A stretch of 64,000 nucleotides of DNA from an uncultured Paenibacillaceae bacterium (GCA_913056365.1 CAJXLT010000001.1:496001-560000), one strand, 5' to 3'. Shown: positions 44,530 through 53,188, numbered from the stretch's first letter. A program made the numbers and translations. The notes: generated by a model from the letters alone, not told the origin.

Positions 44530-45333
44530 TTAGCGGGAATGTGAGGACGGCTTCTTCTTGTATGCAGGATCAAATTGCAGCTTGTGCATGCGATTCAGCT
44601 TGCGCTTGACTACATTGCCGTGCCTGTCGTACAAATCCAAATAATGCACATAGATCTTCTCCACACTGCTGCCTACAAAATGCGTCACGAACGATCGCCT
44701 GAACCGGTACTTGGATTCATTCGCATTCGAGCCGTGCAGCACTTGTCCATTGAACAGGACGACATCACCGGGTGACGTGCTCACATCGACTGGCGTGTAG
44801 CCTTGCGGTACACGTACAGCTTGTCCGTACGCTGTCAGATGCGAGGGCAATCTTGGCGGGATCAGCTCGAAGTGCTGCGTGCCGGGAACGAATCGCAGCG
44901 CACCGTTCTCTCGGTCTGCATGATCAAGACTGATCCACACCGCCCAAGTCGTTCCAGGCTCTGCGCCAATATCGTAATTGTCCTGATGGAAGGGGAGCAC
45001 GTCGGCTCCCGGCGCCTTGAAGAAGCAATCGCAGCCTACAGCCAATGGTTCTTCACCTAGCAACTGCTCAGCCAGCGCGATATTCCTTGGGTCGAGCATT
45101 AGCTTCATGAGTCGATCGTGTGCAAGATGACGGTCACGAACGGGCAGGAACAAGCTAGTCAACGGGCGCTTCGGCTGTTGGACGAACTGCTTGCTTGTGA
45201 TCAAATCTATCCACATATGTTCGAATTCCTGGCGAATTTCTGTTATTTCTTCCATTGTATACAGTTGCTTTAGGACTACATAGCCCTCTTTATGCAAGAA
45301 CCGCATCTCCTCATCGGTTAGCTTACGGATCAT
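44530..45333 (-). CDS. PhyH-family Fe(II)/2-oxoglutarate dioxygenase 2
   Basis: A 267-residue paralogue of PhyH 1. Iron ligands are His116 and Asp118 (PFHQDN) and His200 (VLHGSN); the co-substrate arginine is in FRRSFVTHF. EEPLAVGCDCFFKAPGAD before the HxD replaces the SNYYFKPPGT seen in copy 1, so the pocket may differ. TAGGAGGG precedes the ATG, and that TAG is the stop of the small cysteine-rich gene upstream. Likely a hydroxylase of amino acid or acyl units in the pathway. Confidence 0.88.
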   Translation of the reverse strand: MIRKLTDEEMRFLHKEGYVVLKQLYTMEEITEIRQEFEHMWIDLITSKQFVQQPKRPLTSLFLPVRDRHLAHDRLMKLMLDPRNIALAEQLLGEEPLAVGCDCFFKAPGADVLPFHQDNYDIGAEPGTTWAVWISLDHADRENGALRFVPGTQHFELIPPRLPSHLTAYGQAVRVPQGYTPVDVSTSPGDVVLFNGQVLHGSNANESKYRFRRSFVTHFVGSSVEKIYVHYLDLYDRHGNVVKRKLNRMHKLQFDPAYKKKPSSHSR

Positions 45334-45345
45334 GGTACATCCCTC

Positions 45346-45567
45346 CTATTGCTGGCCATCGCTGATCTGATCGGGGTACATTCTCTTGGCATCTACATGT
45401 CTCGCCACACATACGGCGCTGCAGAACCATGCTCCGAATAGCTCCCAGTTTTTTTCGTCTCGATAGATGGCACGCTGACAATCGATATGCTGGCAAGTAT
45501 CGATCGGATTCGGATCATCGACATGCTGATCGGGGTACACAAATTCTGTGTGTTCATACGTTCTCAT
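45346..45567 (-). CDS. Small cysteine-rich protein (73 aa), possible zinc-binding
   Basis: Not a known family. AAAGGAGGTG before the ATG at 45567 is a near-perfect ribosome binding site and fixes the start; the frame itself is open to 45699. Two cysteine pairs, TCQHIDC and FCSAVC, about 30 residues apart, could bind zinc as a small ribbon. Trp and Tyr residues follow (RDEKNWELFGAWF). Its stop overlaps the ribosome binding site of PhyH 2, so the two are coupled. It could be an accessory or redox partner, or a regulatory protein. Confidence 0.6.
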   Translation of the reverse strand: MRTYEHTEFVYPDQHVDDPNPIDTCQHIDCQRAIYRDEKNWELFGAWFCSAVCVARHVDAKRMYPDQISDGQQ

Positions 45568-45758
45568 ACTAGTAGCCACCTCCTTTTCTAGAGCATACAA
45601 TACGACTTTCATTAGCCACTCGACTTTTATTGCTGCATCGACAGCATTCCACAACATAAACCAAACTCTTAACAATATTTGCATAACGTGTACGGTCAAT
45701 CGGATGTAAGATTAAATGGAACGGGTGCTCATGAGTGAAACAATAATGGGAAAGGGTG

Positions 45759-46442
45759 ATGGTAGTGGACGTTCTTGTTTTGTACCGGAGAAAGGGGTTG
45801 AATCATGTGCAACAGTTGGATCATCAGGCAGTGAAAGCGAAGCTATATGTGACGGAATGTTATCAAAAAGCGATGGAGCATGCAAAGGAGGCGCGTTACG
45901 AACTCATTGCCTTTCTGACAGACGAACGGGCATTTCCCGATTCATGGAAAGTGTACGAGCTCGATGCAAAATGCCCTACTCTAGTGCTGACCCATGTGAA
46001 CGAATTTCATATGGGCTTATTGAATCAATGGATTGATACATATTTACTGGATGGGGCTGCTCCTAGAGACAATGTGATTCGGCAGTCGCTTCATTATATA
46101 CACAATCATCTGTGCGATAGTAACTTGTCGCTGGAACAGGCAGCTGCGCATGTGTATATCAGTAAATATCATTATTCACGCTTATTTCAGAAGCACATGG
46201 GGGTGGGATTTAAGGAGTATGTGATGAATCAGCGAATCAAGCAGGCCAAGGTGCTGTTGAACAAGGGTGAAAGCGTAACCAATACTTGCTATTTAGTAGG
46301 CTATAATGACTTAACACATTTTTCCAAAGTGTTCAAGCGAAAAGTCGGACTTCCGCCGTCAAAGTACCGTACGGTGAACCCGGCTCGTAATGTGTGGTGG
46401 AGAGGAGAAGTATATAATGAATCAACAGAAGTTGGATCCTAG
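45759..46442 (+). CDS. AraC-type regulator with degenerate receiver-like N-terminus
   Basis: A 227-residue DNA-binding protein. The C-terminal 100 residues are an AraC double helix-turn-helix (LSLEQAAAHVYISKYHYSRLF and SVTNTCYLVGYNDLTHFSKVF). The N-terminal 100 residues (VVDVLVLYRRKGL through ELDAKCPTLVLTH) look like a response-regulator receiver that lacks the usual Asp triad, suggesting ligand- or protein-controlled rather than phosphorylation-controlled activity. A GTG at 45756 is adjacent. It overlaps the next membrane protein gene by 26 bases and is divergent from the small Cys-rich/PhyH 2 pair. Confidence 0.75.
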   Translation: MVVDVLVLYRRKGLNHVQQLDHQAVKAKLYVTECYQKAMEHAKEARYELIAFLTDERAFPDSWKVYELDAKCPTLVLTHVNEFHMGLLNQWIDTYLLDGAAPRDNVIRQSLHYIHNHLCDSNLSLEQAAAHVYISKYHYSRLFQKHMGVGFKEYVMNQRIKQAKVLLNKGESVTNTCYLVGYNDLTHFSKVFKRKVGLPPSKYRTVNPARNVWWRGEVYNESTEVGS

Positions 46443-47211
46443 ATATTTTATTCTGATATTTCTGTTAAGTTTTGTCGTGATGGGACAGCTGTTTCTCGAT
46501 TTTTTTCAAAAATGGGATACATTCTTTGCTTCAATCGGAACAACGATGCTCGTGGAGTTGGTGTTGCATCGGTGGATACGCAAGAAATGGATATTTCCGC
46601 TCAGCGCACTCATATCCGGAATCGGGATTAGCCTTATTCTAAGCACCTATCTCGTATGGCCGTATGTGCTGGCAGCAGCGCTTGCAATCGGGACGAAGTA
46701 TGTATTCCGGCTTGGCGGTCAGCATATATTCAATCCGAATAATGTTGCTGTCGTATGTGTGCTGTTCTTCCTGTCCGAATATGTCATTACATCGCCGAAG
46801 CAATGGACGAACGATATTACCGTCATGATTGCCATATTGATCTTAGGCTGTGTCGCAGCTTACATGGCTGGCCGGCTGGATACGGTGTTCGCCTTCGTCT
46901 GCGGGTATGTTGTGTTCGCTTATGTCCGGCATCTGTTCTTCGACGAGCCGGTCTTGTTCGCTTACGGTCCGATGATGGGGGCAACCTTCCAATTGTTTGT
47001 GTTCTTCATGCTAACGGATCCGAAGACAACACCGGCCAAATCATCCGTGCGTATTGTGTTGGCCTTATGTATTGCGGCTGCAGATGCTTGGTTGCGCATA
47101 CACGCCGTTACGAATTCGCTCTTCTATGCAGCCTTTATCGTGACACTGCTGTTCGGAGCACCATACCGCTGGCTGCTGCATCGTAGACATAGCAGCAAGT
47201 TGAACGACTAG
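46417..47211 (+). CDS. RnfD/NqrB/UnbU-like membrane flavoprotein
   Basis: A 264-residue protein with about eight membrane helices. The segments HIFNPNNVAVV and MGATFQLFVFFMLTDPKTTP match the RnfD/NqrB family, in which the SGAT threonine carries a covalently bound FMN; here the motif reads MGAT, so the threonine is kept. Similar single proteins (UnbU) occur in enediyne clusters. The ATG at 46417 follows GGAGAGGAG, within the end of the AraC gene. It may pass electrons across the membrane to a cluster enzyme. Confidence 0.75.
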   Translation: MNQQKLDPRYFILIFLLSFVVMGQLFLDFFQKWDTFFASIGTTMLVELVLHRWIRKKWIFPLSALISGIGISLILSTYLVWPYVLAAALAIGTKYVFRLGGQHIFNPNNVAVVCVLFFLSEYVITSPKQWTNDITVMIAILILGCVAAYMAGRLDTVFAFVCGYVVFAYVRHLFFDEPVLFAYGPMMGATFQLFVFFMLTDPKTTPAKSSVRIVLALCIAAADAWLRIHAVTNSLFYAAFIVTLLFGAPYRWLLHRRHSSKLND

Positions 47212-47219
47212 CTTACAGA

Positions 47220-47259
47220 ACAATAGCGAAGCAGGGAACGGACTCTGCTTCGCTATTGT
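47220..47259. terminator. Bidirectional terminator
   Basis: ACAATAGCGAAGCAG (47220-47234) and CTGCTTCGCTATTGT (47245-47259) form a perfect 15-base stem with a 10-base loop between two convergent genes. Confidence 0.8.
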
Positions 47260-47294
47260 AATCATACATACAGTCGAATAGGGAAATCTGGCTG

Positions 47295-48206
47295 TTAGTA
47301 CCAGCCGAGCTTGAAGCCCCATCTTCCGATGTCGAACATGAACGCAAGTCCCCAGTAGTAAATCAAATAGGTGCCGCCTGCGGCGAGCGCGACTGCGCTA
47401 ATAAGCTGCGGCTGATGCGGGTGCCGCTCCATCCAACGGATTAACTTGTTCTTGAACAGGAAGGCAATGCTTAGCATGAGCACAACCATGACCGCGATTT
47501 GCCCCAAGCCTTGCAGACACATGACAAAGGCGGTATAGAGCGGATTGCCGGATGCCGCTGCATATGTGAGGAAATCACGGAACACTGGGAACGGTCTTCC
47601 AACCGAGAACAGTCCGACGAAGACGCCCATTATCCCTGCCTTCGTGCTGGGAGACGAGAAGAACAGGATCGTCTTCTGCGGCAGCTTCTGAATCCAGCGA
47701 TTCACGAATCCGAAGGCGATTACGGACCAGACGAGCATCGCCAGCCCTAATACAGAGAAGGTAATTTGCGCTTGCAACAGTCGGACCTCACGCACGTTAA
47801 GCTGTTCGACGAATGATGCTCCCCGCAGTCCTATTACGAATCCATAGATCGCGCTAATGAGCAAGACAGCAGTGGAGAACACAAGCAATGCGCGAAGCGC
47901 AGCTTGGACCGGAGAGAGCCGATTAGAGCAAGTCATGCCTGGAATCATCGCGAAGACGACACAGTTACAGGCGGTGAATGTGGCAGCTAATCCGGCTATA
48001 GCGGCGAACAGCATGCCGAAGCCGAACCCGTTCGAGTCGAAGGATTGCGCAAGCTGTTCGGAGTCGCCGATTGTACTGCCAGTAACAATGTTGCGGCCGA
48101 AACCGTCCACCAAGTGATAGTTCCAGAACCCCGCGATCAAGATGCCAGCCAATACAGCAATGAAAGCTAGCAAGAGACGTCTGCGATAGTGCATACCCAT
48201 GTTCAT
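47295..48206 (-). CDS. Membrane protein, probably DsbD/CcdA-like
   Basis: A 303-residue protein with about seven membrane helices. Near residue 80 is FTACNCVVFAMIPGM, resembling the cysteine-plus-proline motif at the start of DsbD/CcdA membrane domains (Cys-containing, followed by Pro-Gly), and a second proline-rich turn RPFPVFRDFL occurs in the later half. CcdA-type proteins move reducing equivalents across the membrane. AAGGAGG directly abuts an ATG at 48218, so the ATG at 48206 is preferred. It is convergent with the RnfD-like gene, so the two may form an electron-transfer pair. Confidence 0.6.
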   Translation of the reverse strand: MNMGMHYRRRLLLAFIAVLAGILIAGFWNYHLVDGFGRNIVTGSTIGDSEQLAQSFDSNGFGFGMLFAAIAGLAATFTACNCVVFAMIPGMTCSNRLSPVQAALRALLVFSTAVLLISAIYGFVIGLRGASFVEQLNVREVRLLQAQITFSVLGLAMLVWSVIAFGFVNRWIQKLPQKTILFFSSPSTKAGIMGVFVGLFSVGRPFPVFRDFLTYAAASGNPLYTAFVMCLQGLGQIAVMVVLMLSIAFLFKNKLIRWMERHPHQPQLISAVALAAGGTYLIYYWGLAFMFDIGRWGFKLGWY

Positions 48207-48369
48207 CAATTCATTCATCCTCCTTATTCGTTGTCCGTTCCCGACAATCGTATGAAATGCAATGGGGTTTGTGCTCTGCTTTCGCAGTCAAAAGCCGAGA
48301 TGAATACAAAGTCGGATTGCTATAATGACTAGCGATACAGGCTGCGAGTCAGGGAAGGAGGAACCCGGC

Positions 48370-49185
48370 ATGAGCCTTGAAGTGTTGCGATATTCGTGTC
48401 AGTTGTCACTGTGGGGCAATCGTTATAGAGACGGCATGAACAGCTTGCGTAACTCTATAGTGAGCGGAATTGAGGTCGGCAGCGTTATTCTCATGCGTTA
48501 CGAGCGTGATCCCGCTGCATGGTTAGATATGACGGAGGAATATGGGCTGCACACCTCAGCCGTCTATGAGTTTGGTCACTTCAACAATTGGCCGAAGCGG
48601 CGGGAGATTTACTTGCATCATGATCGTGTAGGCGCATTGCTGCGGAAGCTTCATATCCCGCTTGTGATCCTCGGTCCGGGCATCCGATTTCAGAAGCATC
48701 GTTCGCCGGAGGATAATGAGCGGCTGCTGCGGATGGTGGCGGAAATTGCTAAAAGGTACGAGGCGCATGGCGTGCATATGGCGATTCATCCACATTGGGG
48801 ACATTGCATATACGAGGGTGATGAGATTCATATGGTGATGGCCCATACAGCACAGTCTGTCGGGCTTGTACCGGATCTTGGGCATATCGCAGAAGCGGGA
48901 ATAGACTTCATGAACATGCTGCAGATGTACCTCGACCGCATGCCATGTATTCATCTGAAGGATTTCAAGCGGCTGCCGACAGCGCCGAGCGGACCGCACC
49001 AGCGAAGGTTCGGGTTTTGCGAGATGGGTCGCGGTGAAGGGAACATCATTCAGATCATTACTTATTTGCAGCAGACAGGATATTCGGGTTGGCTTACGCT
49101 CGAGGCAGAGGAGGAAGTTCGAGACATGCCTGAGCAAGCCGCAGCACAGATGCTGCAATATGTAAGTCAGCTGGGGGTGGGATAA
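48370..49185 (+). CDS. Sugar phosphate isomerase/epimerase-like TIM barrel
   Basis: A 271-residue AP-endonuclease-2-type barrel (IolE/IolH-like isomerase group). Metal positions are hinted at by MAIHPHWGH (His), GLVPDLGHI (Asp, His), CIHLKDFKR (His and Asp) and LTLEAEEE (Glu). GGGAAGGAGG precedes the ATG at 48370; the frame is open to 48325. It starts a plus-strand operon with phosphotransferase, HAD, nucleotidyltransferase and glycosyltransferase genes, so it may make the sugar or cyclitol acceptor of the product. Confidence 0.75.
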   Translation: MSLEVLRYSCQLSLWGNRYRDGMNSLRNSIVSGIEVGSVILMRYERDPAAWLDMTEEYGLHTSAVYEFGHFNNWPKRREIYLHHDRVGALLRKLHIPLVILGPGIRFQKHRSPEDNERLLRMVAEIAKRYEAHGVHMAIHPHWGHCIYEGDEIHMVMAHTAQSVGLVPDLGHIAEAGIDFMNMLQMYLDRMPCIHLKDFKRLPTAPSGPHQRRFGFCEMGRGEGNIIQIITYLQQTGYSGWLTLEAEEEVRDMPEQAAAQMLQYVSQLGVG

Positions 49186-49189
49186 CGAG

Positions 49190-50137
49190 ATGAGCTATTC
49201 CCGCATTCCTTCCCGTTCGTTCAATACTCTTGTATATGATCATTCTCGTAATCAAGTAACTAAGCGCAGCACGGCAACCGAGAAGCTACGGGATGAAATA
49301 CGCTGGTATTTGCAAGTCCCGCGCCCCCTCCATCCTTTTCTTCCGGAAATTTATGATTACAGTTTGGAGGACGAGTTGTATGTAACGATGGCTTGGATAC
49401 GGCTTCCTACCGTGCATCAGCTCTATATGGAACAAGCTGGGGCATATCGACAGATGGAAGAAGTATTTCAGAGCATGCAAGATGTCATTGCTTGTATGTC
49501 AGATTATTCCACATCGGAATGTGTAGCCAGAGTGCATCTGGAGGATATGTATGTCCGTAAGACGATGCGCAGACTCGATAGGATGCGTAAGCAGCAAGAA
49601 TGGGTGCAGCGCATATACATGCGCGGCAATGTTGTGCTGAATGGCAGGTCGTTTCCTTGCCCGATTCGATACTTGGAGACACATACGAATGAGCTCGACT
49701 GTCTGCTCGATCACTCGCTTCCACGCATCATACACGGTGACCTGTGCTTTCCTAATTTACTGTACAACGGCCAGCAGCGGCGGCTTGTCATGATCGATCC
49801 GCGAGGGTCCTTCGGCAACCAGAGCATCTATGGTGACGGGCGTTATGATCTGGCCAAGGTTCGTCACAGCTTGTCTGGTTATGACAGCATTATTGCTGAC
49901 CGCTTTCATGTGAATCTGTTCGGCGATGAACTGACAATAGAGCTCTCACAGTCACGCGAGCAAGCGGAATGGCAGATCATGTGGGACGAATGGTGTGCGT
50001 CAAGCTTGTCAGAAATTCGATTAATAGAAGCGCTGCTCTTCCTGTCCATGGCTGCGCTTCACGCTGACCATCCGGGCAGGCAAATGGCGATGTACGGGCT
50101 TGGGACCAAGCTTCTCTATGAGACATTGGGTGAATGA
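49190..50137 (+). CDS. APH/choline kinase-like phosphotransferase
   Basis: A 315-residue member of the aminoglycoside phosphotransferase/choline kinase fold. The Brenner motif IHGDLCFPNLLYN (catalytic Asp and Asn) and the metal Asp in MIDPRGSFG are present near residues 180-215. The N-terminal part is atypical for resistance kinases. With the HAD phosphatase and nucleotidyltransferase downstream it is more likely to phosphorylate a sugar or alcohol intermediate than to give resistance. It starts four bases after the isomerase gene and ends 13 bases before the HAD gene. Confidence 0.75.
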   Translation: MSYSRIPSRSFNTLVYDHSRNQVTKRSTATEKLRDEIRWYLQVPRPLHPFLPEIYDYSLEDELYVTMAWIRLPTVHQLYMEQAGAYRQMEEVFQSMQDVIACMSDYSTSECVARVHLEDMYVRKTMRRLDRMRKQQEWVQRIYMRGNVVLNGRSFPCPIRYLETHTNELDCLLDHSLPRIIHGDLCFPNLLYNGQQRRLVMIDPRGSFGNQSIYGDGRYDLAKVRHSLSGYDSIIADRFHVNLFGDELTIELSQSREQAEWQIMWDEWCASSLSEIRLIEALLFLSMAALHADHPGRQMAMYGLGTKLLYETLGE

Positions 50138-50150
50138 AGGAGCGTGACGA

Positions 50151-50510
50151 ATGAGAATTGTACTTGACTTGGATGGTACGATATGCGAACTGAAGCAACC
50201 GGGGCAGTCCTACGCAGAGGTGGAGCCGATGCCTGGTGCGCAGCACGCTATACGAACATTGAAGCAGCAAGGCCATAGTATTGTCATCTATACGGCACGC
50301 AATATGAAGACCCAGAATGGGAACGTAGGGCGGGTGGTGCAGCATGTAGGCAAGGTAACATTGGACTGGCTGGAGAGATACGACATTCCTTATGACGAAA
50401 TAGTGTTTGGCAAACCATACGGAGATGTGTACGTAGACGATCTTGCCTGTACATTCGATACATGGGCTGGTGTATTGGGCAAGCTGCTTCCAGAGGAGAA
50501 TGGCCAATGA
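50151..50510 (+). CDS. Small HAD phosphatase (capsule biosynthesis type)
   Basis: A 119-residue HAD-fold hydrolase: motif 1 LDLDGTIC (nucleophile Asp6 and Asp8), motif 2 IYTARN, and a final VYVDDLA with the metal Asp pair. There is no cap domain to speak of, and the length and pattern fit the small capsule-biosynthesis phosphatases (EcbF/BcbF-like). Its TGA overlaps the ATG of the nucleotidyltransferase gene (ATGA). It should remove a phosphate from a sugar-phosphate-like intermediate. Confidence 0.8.
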   Translation: MRIVLDLDGTICELKQPGQSYAEVEPMPGAQHAIRTLKQQGHSIVIYTARNMKTQNGNVGRVVQHVGKVTLDWLERYDIPYDEIVFGKPYGDVYVDDLACTFDTWAGVLGKLLPEENGQ

Positions 50511-51247
50511 ACATCGTAATTCCGATTGCCGGCGAGGGACGCAGATTCCGCGAAGCGGGCTTTCGTTCGCCCAAGGTGCTCATTGAGACAGCAGGGAGGC
50601 CGTTGCTGTATTGGGCACTCGACAGCATACAACCATTGTTGGCTGAATACCGTGTTATCTTCTTATGCCTGACGCGGCATCTGCAAGCTTACCCGTTGAA
50701 GCAGTTAATCCTTGATTATTGTCCGCATGCTGCCATTATAGCACTAGATCGTCCGACACAAGGACAGGCAGCTACCGTGCTGGAAGCGCGGAAGCTGCTG
50801 CGCGAGGATGAGCCCTTGCTCATCTATAACGGGGATACATACATGAAGCTCGCTCATGTGGAAGCTCTGCTTGGCTTCGATCAAGGTGTAGATGGCATCA
50901 TTCCGGTATTCCCGTCAAGCGATCCCGCATTTAGTTATGTGTTGGCTGATCGGAACGGGAATGTACTGCAAGTACGCGAGAAGGAAGTGATTTCACCTTG
51001 GGCTACTACCGGATTGTACGGGTTTCGAACAGCTAGCATGTTCTTGTCTGCAGCGGAGGAGGCGATGGCACAGCCGTGCATAACGGGCGGAGAGTATTAT
51101 GTCGCACCGTTATATCATGATCTGATCGGACAAGGCTGCACGTTCCGTATGTTGCCTGTGGAACGTTGTCTGCCGATCGGTACGCCGGAGCAGTGGCATA
51201 CATTTCAATCCGTCATCGGTTCGGTGATAGGGGAAGGAGGCAGATGA
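50507..51247 (+). CDS. Sugar-1-phosphate nucleotidyltransferase-like protein
   Basis: A 246-residue nucleotidyltransferase: N-terminal PIAGEGRRFREAGFRSPKVL (a relaxed form of the GXGTRxxPxTxxxPK motif, with GRRF for GTRL), a metal Asp in LIYNGDTYMK, and KEVISPWATTGLYGFR. It would activate a phosphorylated sugar or choline-like group as an NDP/CMP derivative. The frame is open from 50462 but the ATGA overlap with the HAD gene marks the start. One base separates it from the glycosyltransferase gene. Confidence 0.8.
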   Translation: MNIVIPIAGEGRRFREAGFRSPKVLIETAGRPLLYWALDSIQPLLAEYRVIFLCLTRHLQAYPLKQLILDYCPHAAIIALDRPTQGQAATVLEARKLLREDEPLLIYNGDTYMKLAHVEALLGFDQGVDGIIPVFPSSDPAFSYVLADRNGNVLQVREKEVISPWATTGLYGFRTASMFLSAAEEAMAQPCITGGEYYVAPLYHDLIGQGCTFRMLPVERCLPIGTPEQWHTFQSVIGSVIGEGGR

Positions 51248-51248
51248 C

Positions 51249-52442
51249 ATGCGGCATGTGTTTTTTGGGTTAAGCGGTGGAATGGGACCCATTCTGCGCA
51301 ATGTTCCGACAGCAAGACTGTTCGAACGTGACGGTCAGCAAGTTAGCTTCAGCATCTATGGCGAGTATGGCATTACTTTATTGCAGCGGCTCGGACTCCG
51401 GGTACATATCGACGACGATCCTGTCCGTCCGCGTGCACGCTATCTGATTCCGCAGCAGCCTATGTTTTATCATCTCGACCACTATTACGCACAGATGGGG
51501 CTCTTGGACAAGCAGTTTGCCGCTTCGTGGGTACGTAACCGTATACGGATGCTGGAAGAAGTTCAACCAGATGTCATTATTTCAGATATGAGCCCACACA
51601 CGTTAATTGCTGCCAAAGTGCTGGGCATCCCAACGATTGCGATCACGCAATCGTGTCTGCATCCAAGCGGCAAGCCGTTGTATTGGGGGCACCCGCCGCG
51701 TAATTTGCCGAAGGCTGCACCGGTTATGAATGAGATTCTGCGTGGTTATCGCCTGCCTGAAGTGGCAAGGATGGAGGAGCTGCATGCTGGAGATATCGAT
51801 ATTGCGCCGAGCTTTCCAGAGCTGGATCCGTTCCTCGATAATCGCGTCCAGCATGTAGGTCCGATCAGCATGAGCTTGCAGGAAGCGGAGCATCTCGAGC
51901 TCGCAGAAGACGATTCGAAAGCGATTCTTGTGTATCCGGGCAGGTTGCGGGATGCATCTGGCGATACGGGGCTGCATTTGGTGAAGGCTGTATGTACGGC
52001 CTATGCGAGAAAAAAAGTAACTGTCGTGATCGCGACCTCCGAAGCGCTGCCAGCGACCTTGCGGCGCAGCTGTCCGCGCAACGTGCGTATTGTGTCAGCC
52101 TATAGTGAGGAGATGCTGCGCAAGTTCGATCTGTTCATTCATCACGGGGGACATGGCAGTTGCCTGTCTGCCATACGGCAAGGTGTGCCTTCCTTAATAA
52201 TTCCTACGCAGCGGGAAAGGGAGTTCAACGCCAGACAGATGCATCGCATAGGTGCCGGTGAGTACATGATGCCGCGTACTTTCACACCTTCACACTTATA
52301 CGGCTTGACCGCGTATATGCTGCATGATGAATATCGGGATCGGGTGCTGCACATAAGGGAGAAGGTAAGGAAGCGGCAATACGGCGGCGCCCGTACCGTA
52401 TATGAGAAAGCGCTTCATCTTCAATCCAAGCAGCTGCGTTGA
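51249..52442 (+). CDS. GT1-type glycosyltransferase
   Basis: A 397-residue GT-B enzyme of the UDP-glycosyltransferase/MGT group that acts on natural products. The N-terminal domain begins VFFGLSGGMGPILRN, and the sugar-nucleotide signature is FIHHGGHGSCLSAIRQGVPSLIIP near residues 295-318, with NARQMHRIGAG close by. GGAGGCAGATGAC precedes the ATG. It is the last gene of this sugar operon; a carrier protein gene begins 105 bases further on. It may attach an activated sugar to the cluster product or to an acceptor. Confidence 0.85.
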   Translation: MRHVFFGLSGGMGPILRNVPTARLFERDGQQVSFSIYGEYGITLLQRLGLRVHIDDDPVRPRARYLIPQQPMFYHLDHYYAQMGLLDKQFAASWVRNRIRMLEEVQPDVIISDMSPHTLIAAKVLGIPTIAITQSCLHPSGKPLYWGHPPRNLPKAAPVMNEILRGYRLPEVARMEELHAGDIDIAPSFPELDPFLDNRVQHVGPISMSLQEAEHLELAEDDSKAILVYPGRLRDASGDTGLHLVKAVCTAYARKKVTVVIATSEALPATLRRSCPRNVRIVSAYSEEMLRKFDLFIHHGGHGSCLSAIRQGVPSLIIPTQREREFNARQMHRIGAGEYMMPRTFTPSHLYGLTAYMLHDEYRDRVLHIREKVRKRQYGGARTVYEKALHLQSKQLR

Positions 52443-52547
52443 TCCAAGAGAGTGAGCAAGGAACGCCTAATCCAGCTCATGAAACACCAAGTAGAATGTG
52501 CGGCTATGGATTAGCATGGAGGTAGAAGGGTAGAGGAGGGGTAGAAG

Positions 52548-52823
52548 ATGGGAACGGCAGCAGTGAAGAACATTGTGAAGCAGACGCTCGCACAATGCCT
52601 TGCGATAAGTGCGGAGCAGATCGGCGATCAGGAGGAGTTGTATGAGGGCCTTGGCATAGATTCTTCCTCGATCGTCTCGCTGTTGCTCGATTTGGAGCAG
52701 GCATGCGAGGTGGAATTTGATTTGGAGGCACTCCAGCCCGAACATCTGTCCACGGTCGATAGCTTGGCCGCTTATATTAGCGAGCTGCAGGCGAACCAAT
52801 ACGAAGAGGAGGGACAGCGATGA
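52548..52823 (+). CDS. Acyl/peptidyl carrier protein 1
   Basis: A 91-residue free-standing carrier protein. The phosphopantetheine serine is Ser39 in GIDSSSI, at the head of helix II, with the preceding Asp38 kept; the DSL of most ACPs reads DSS. The acidic surface around VSLLLDLEQACEVEFDLEAL is typical for partner binding. AGGAGGGGTAGAAG precedes the ATG. Its TGA overlaps the start of VOC 3. It is a likely substrate of one of the amino acid:[carrier protein] ligases. Confidence 0.9.
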   Translation: MGTAAVKNIVKQTLAQCLAISAEQIGDQEELYEGLGIDSSSIVSLLLDLEQACEVEFDLEALQPEHLSTVDSLAAYISELQANQYEEEGQR

Positions 52824-53188
52824 CGTTCCAACGGATTGATTCCGTATTTCTTCCGGTAACGGATGTAACGAAGTCTGCCAAGTGGTACGAGGAGATTCTC
52901 GGCTTCACATTAGAAATTGCGGATAAGAAGTGGAAGTATTATTCCCTGCGCCTGGACGGGTCGGACAAGAACGCTTGTCCGTGGGTTACCCTCTATGAGC
53001 AGCATATCGTGCAACCGTCTGACCATATGCCGTTTAACTTGTATACGCCAGATGGCAGCGAGGTTCATCAGCGATTGCGAGAGCAAGGCGTTAATGTATC
53101 CGACATGCTGAATACAGGGAGTATGCTCGTATTTGAAGTGTTCGATCCAGACAATCATCGGATTGGCATTGTCAGCTGGCCCATGTAA
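52820..53188 (+). CDS. VOC-family (glyoxalase-fold) protein 3
   Basis: A 122-residue VOC protein: RIDSVFLPVTDVTKSAKWY with FNLYTPDGSEVHQRLREQGV and the closing VFEVFDPDNHRIGIVSW. It starts inside the end of carrier protein 1 (ATGA), so the two are translated together. It is the third VOC protein placed next to carrier-protein genes in this region and may bind the tethered substrate. Confidence 0.85.
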   Translation: MTFQRIDSVFLPVTDVTKSAKWYEEILGFTLEIADKKWKYYSLRLDGSDKNACPWVTLYEQHIVQPSDHMPFNLYTPDGSEVHQRLREQGVNVSDMLNTGSMLVFEVFDPDNHRIGIVSWPM

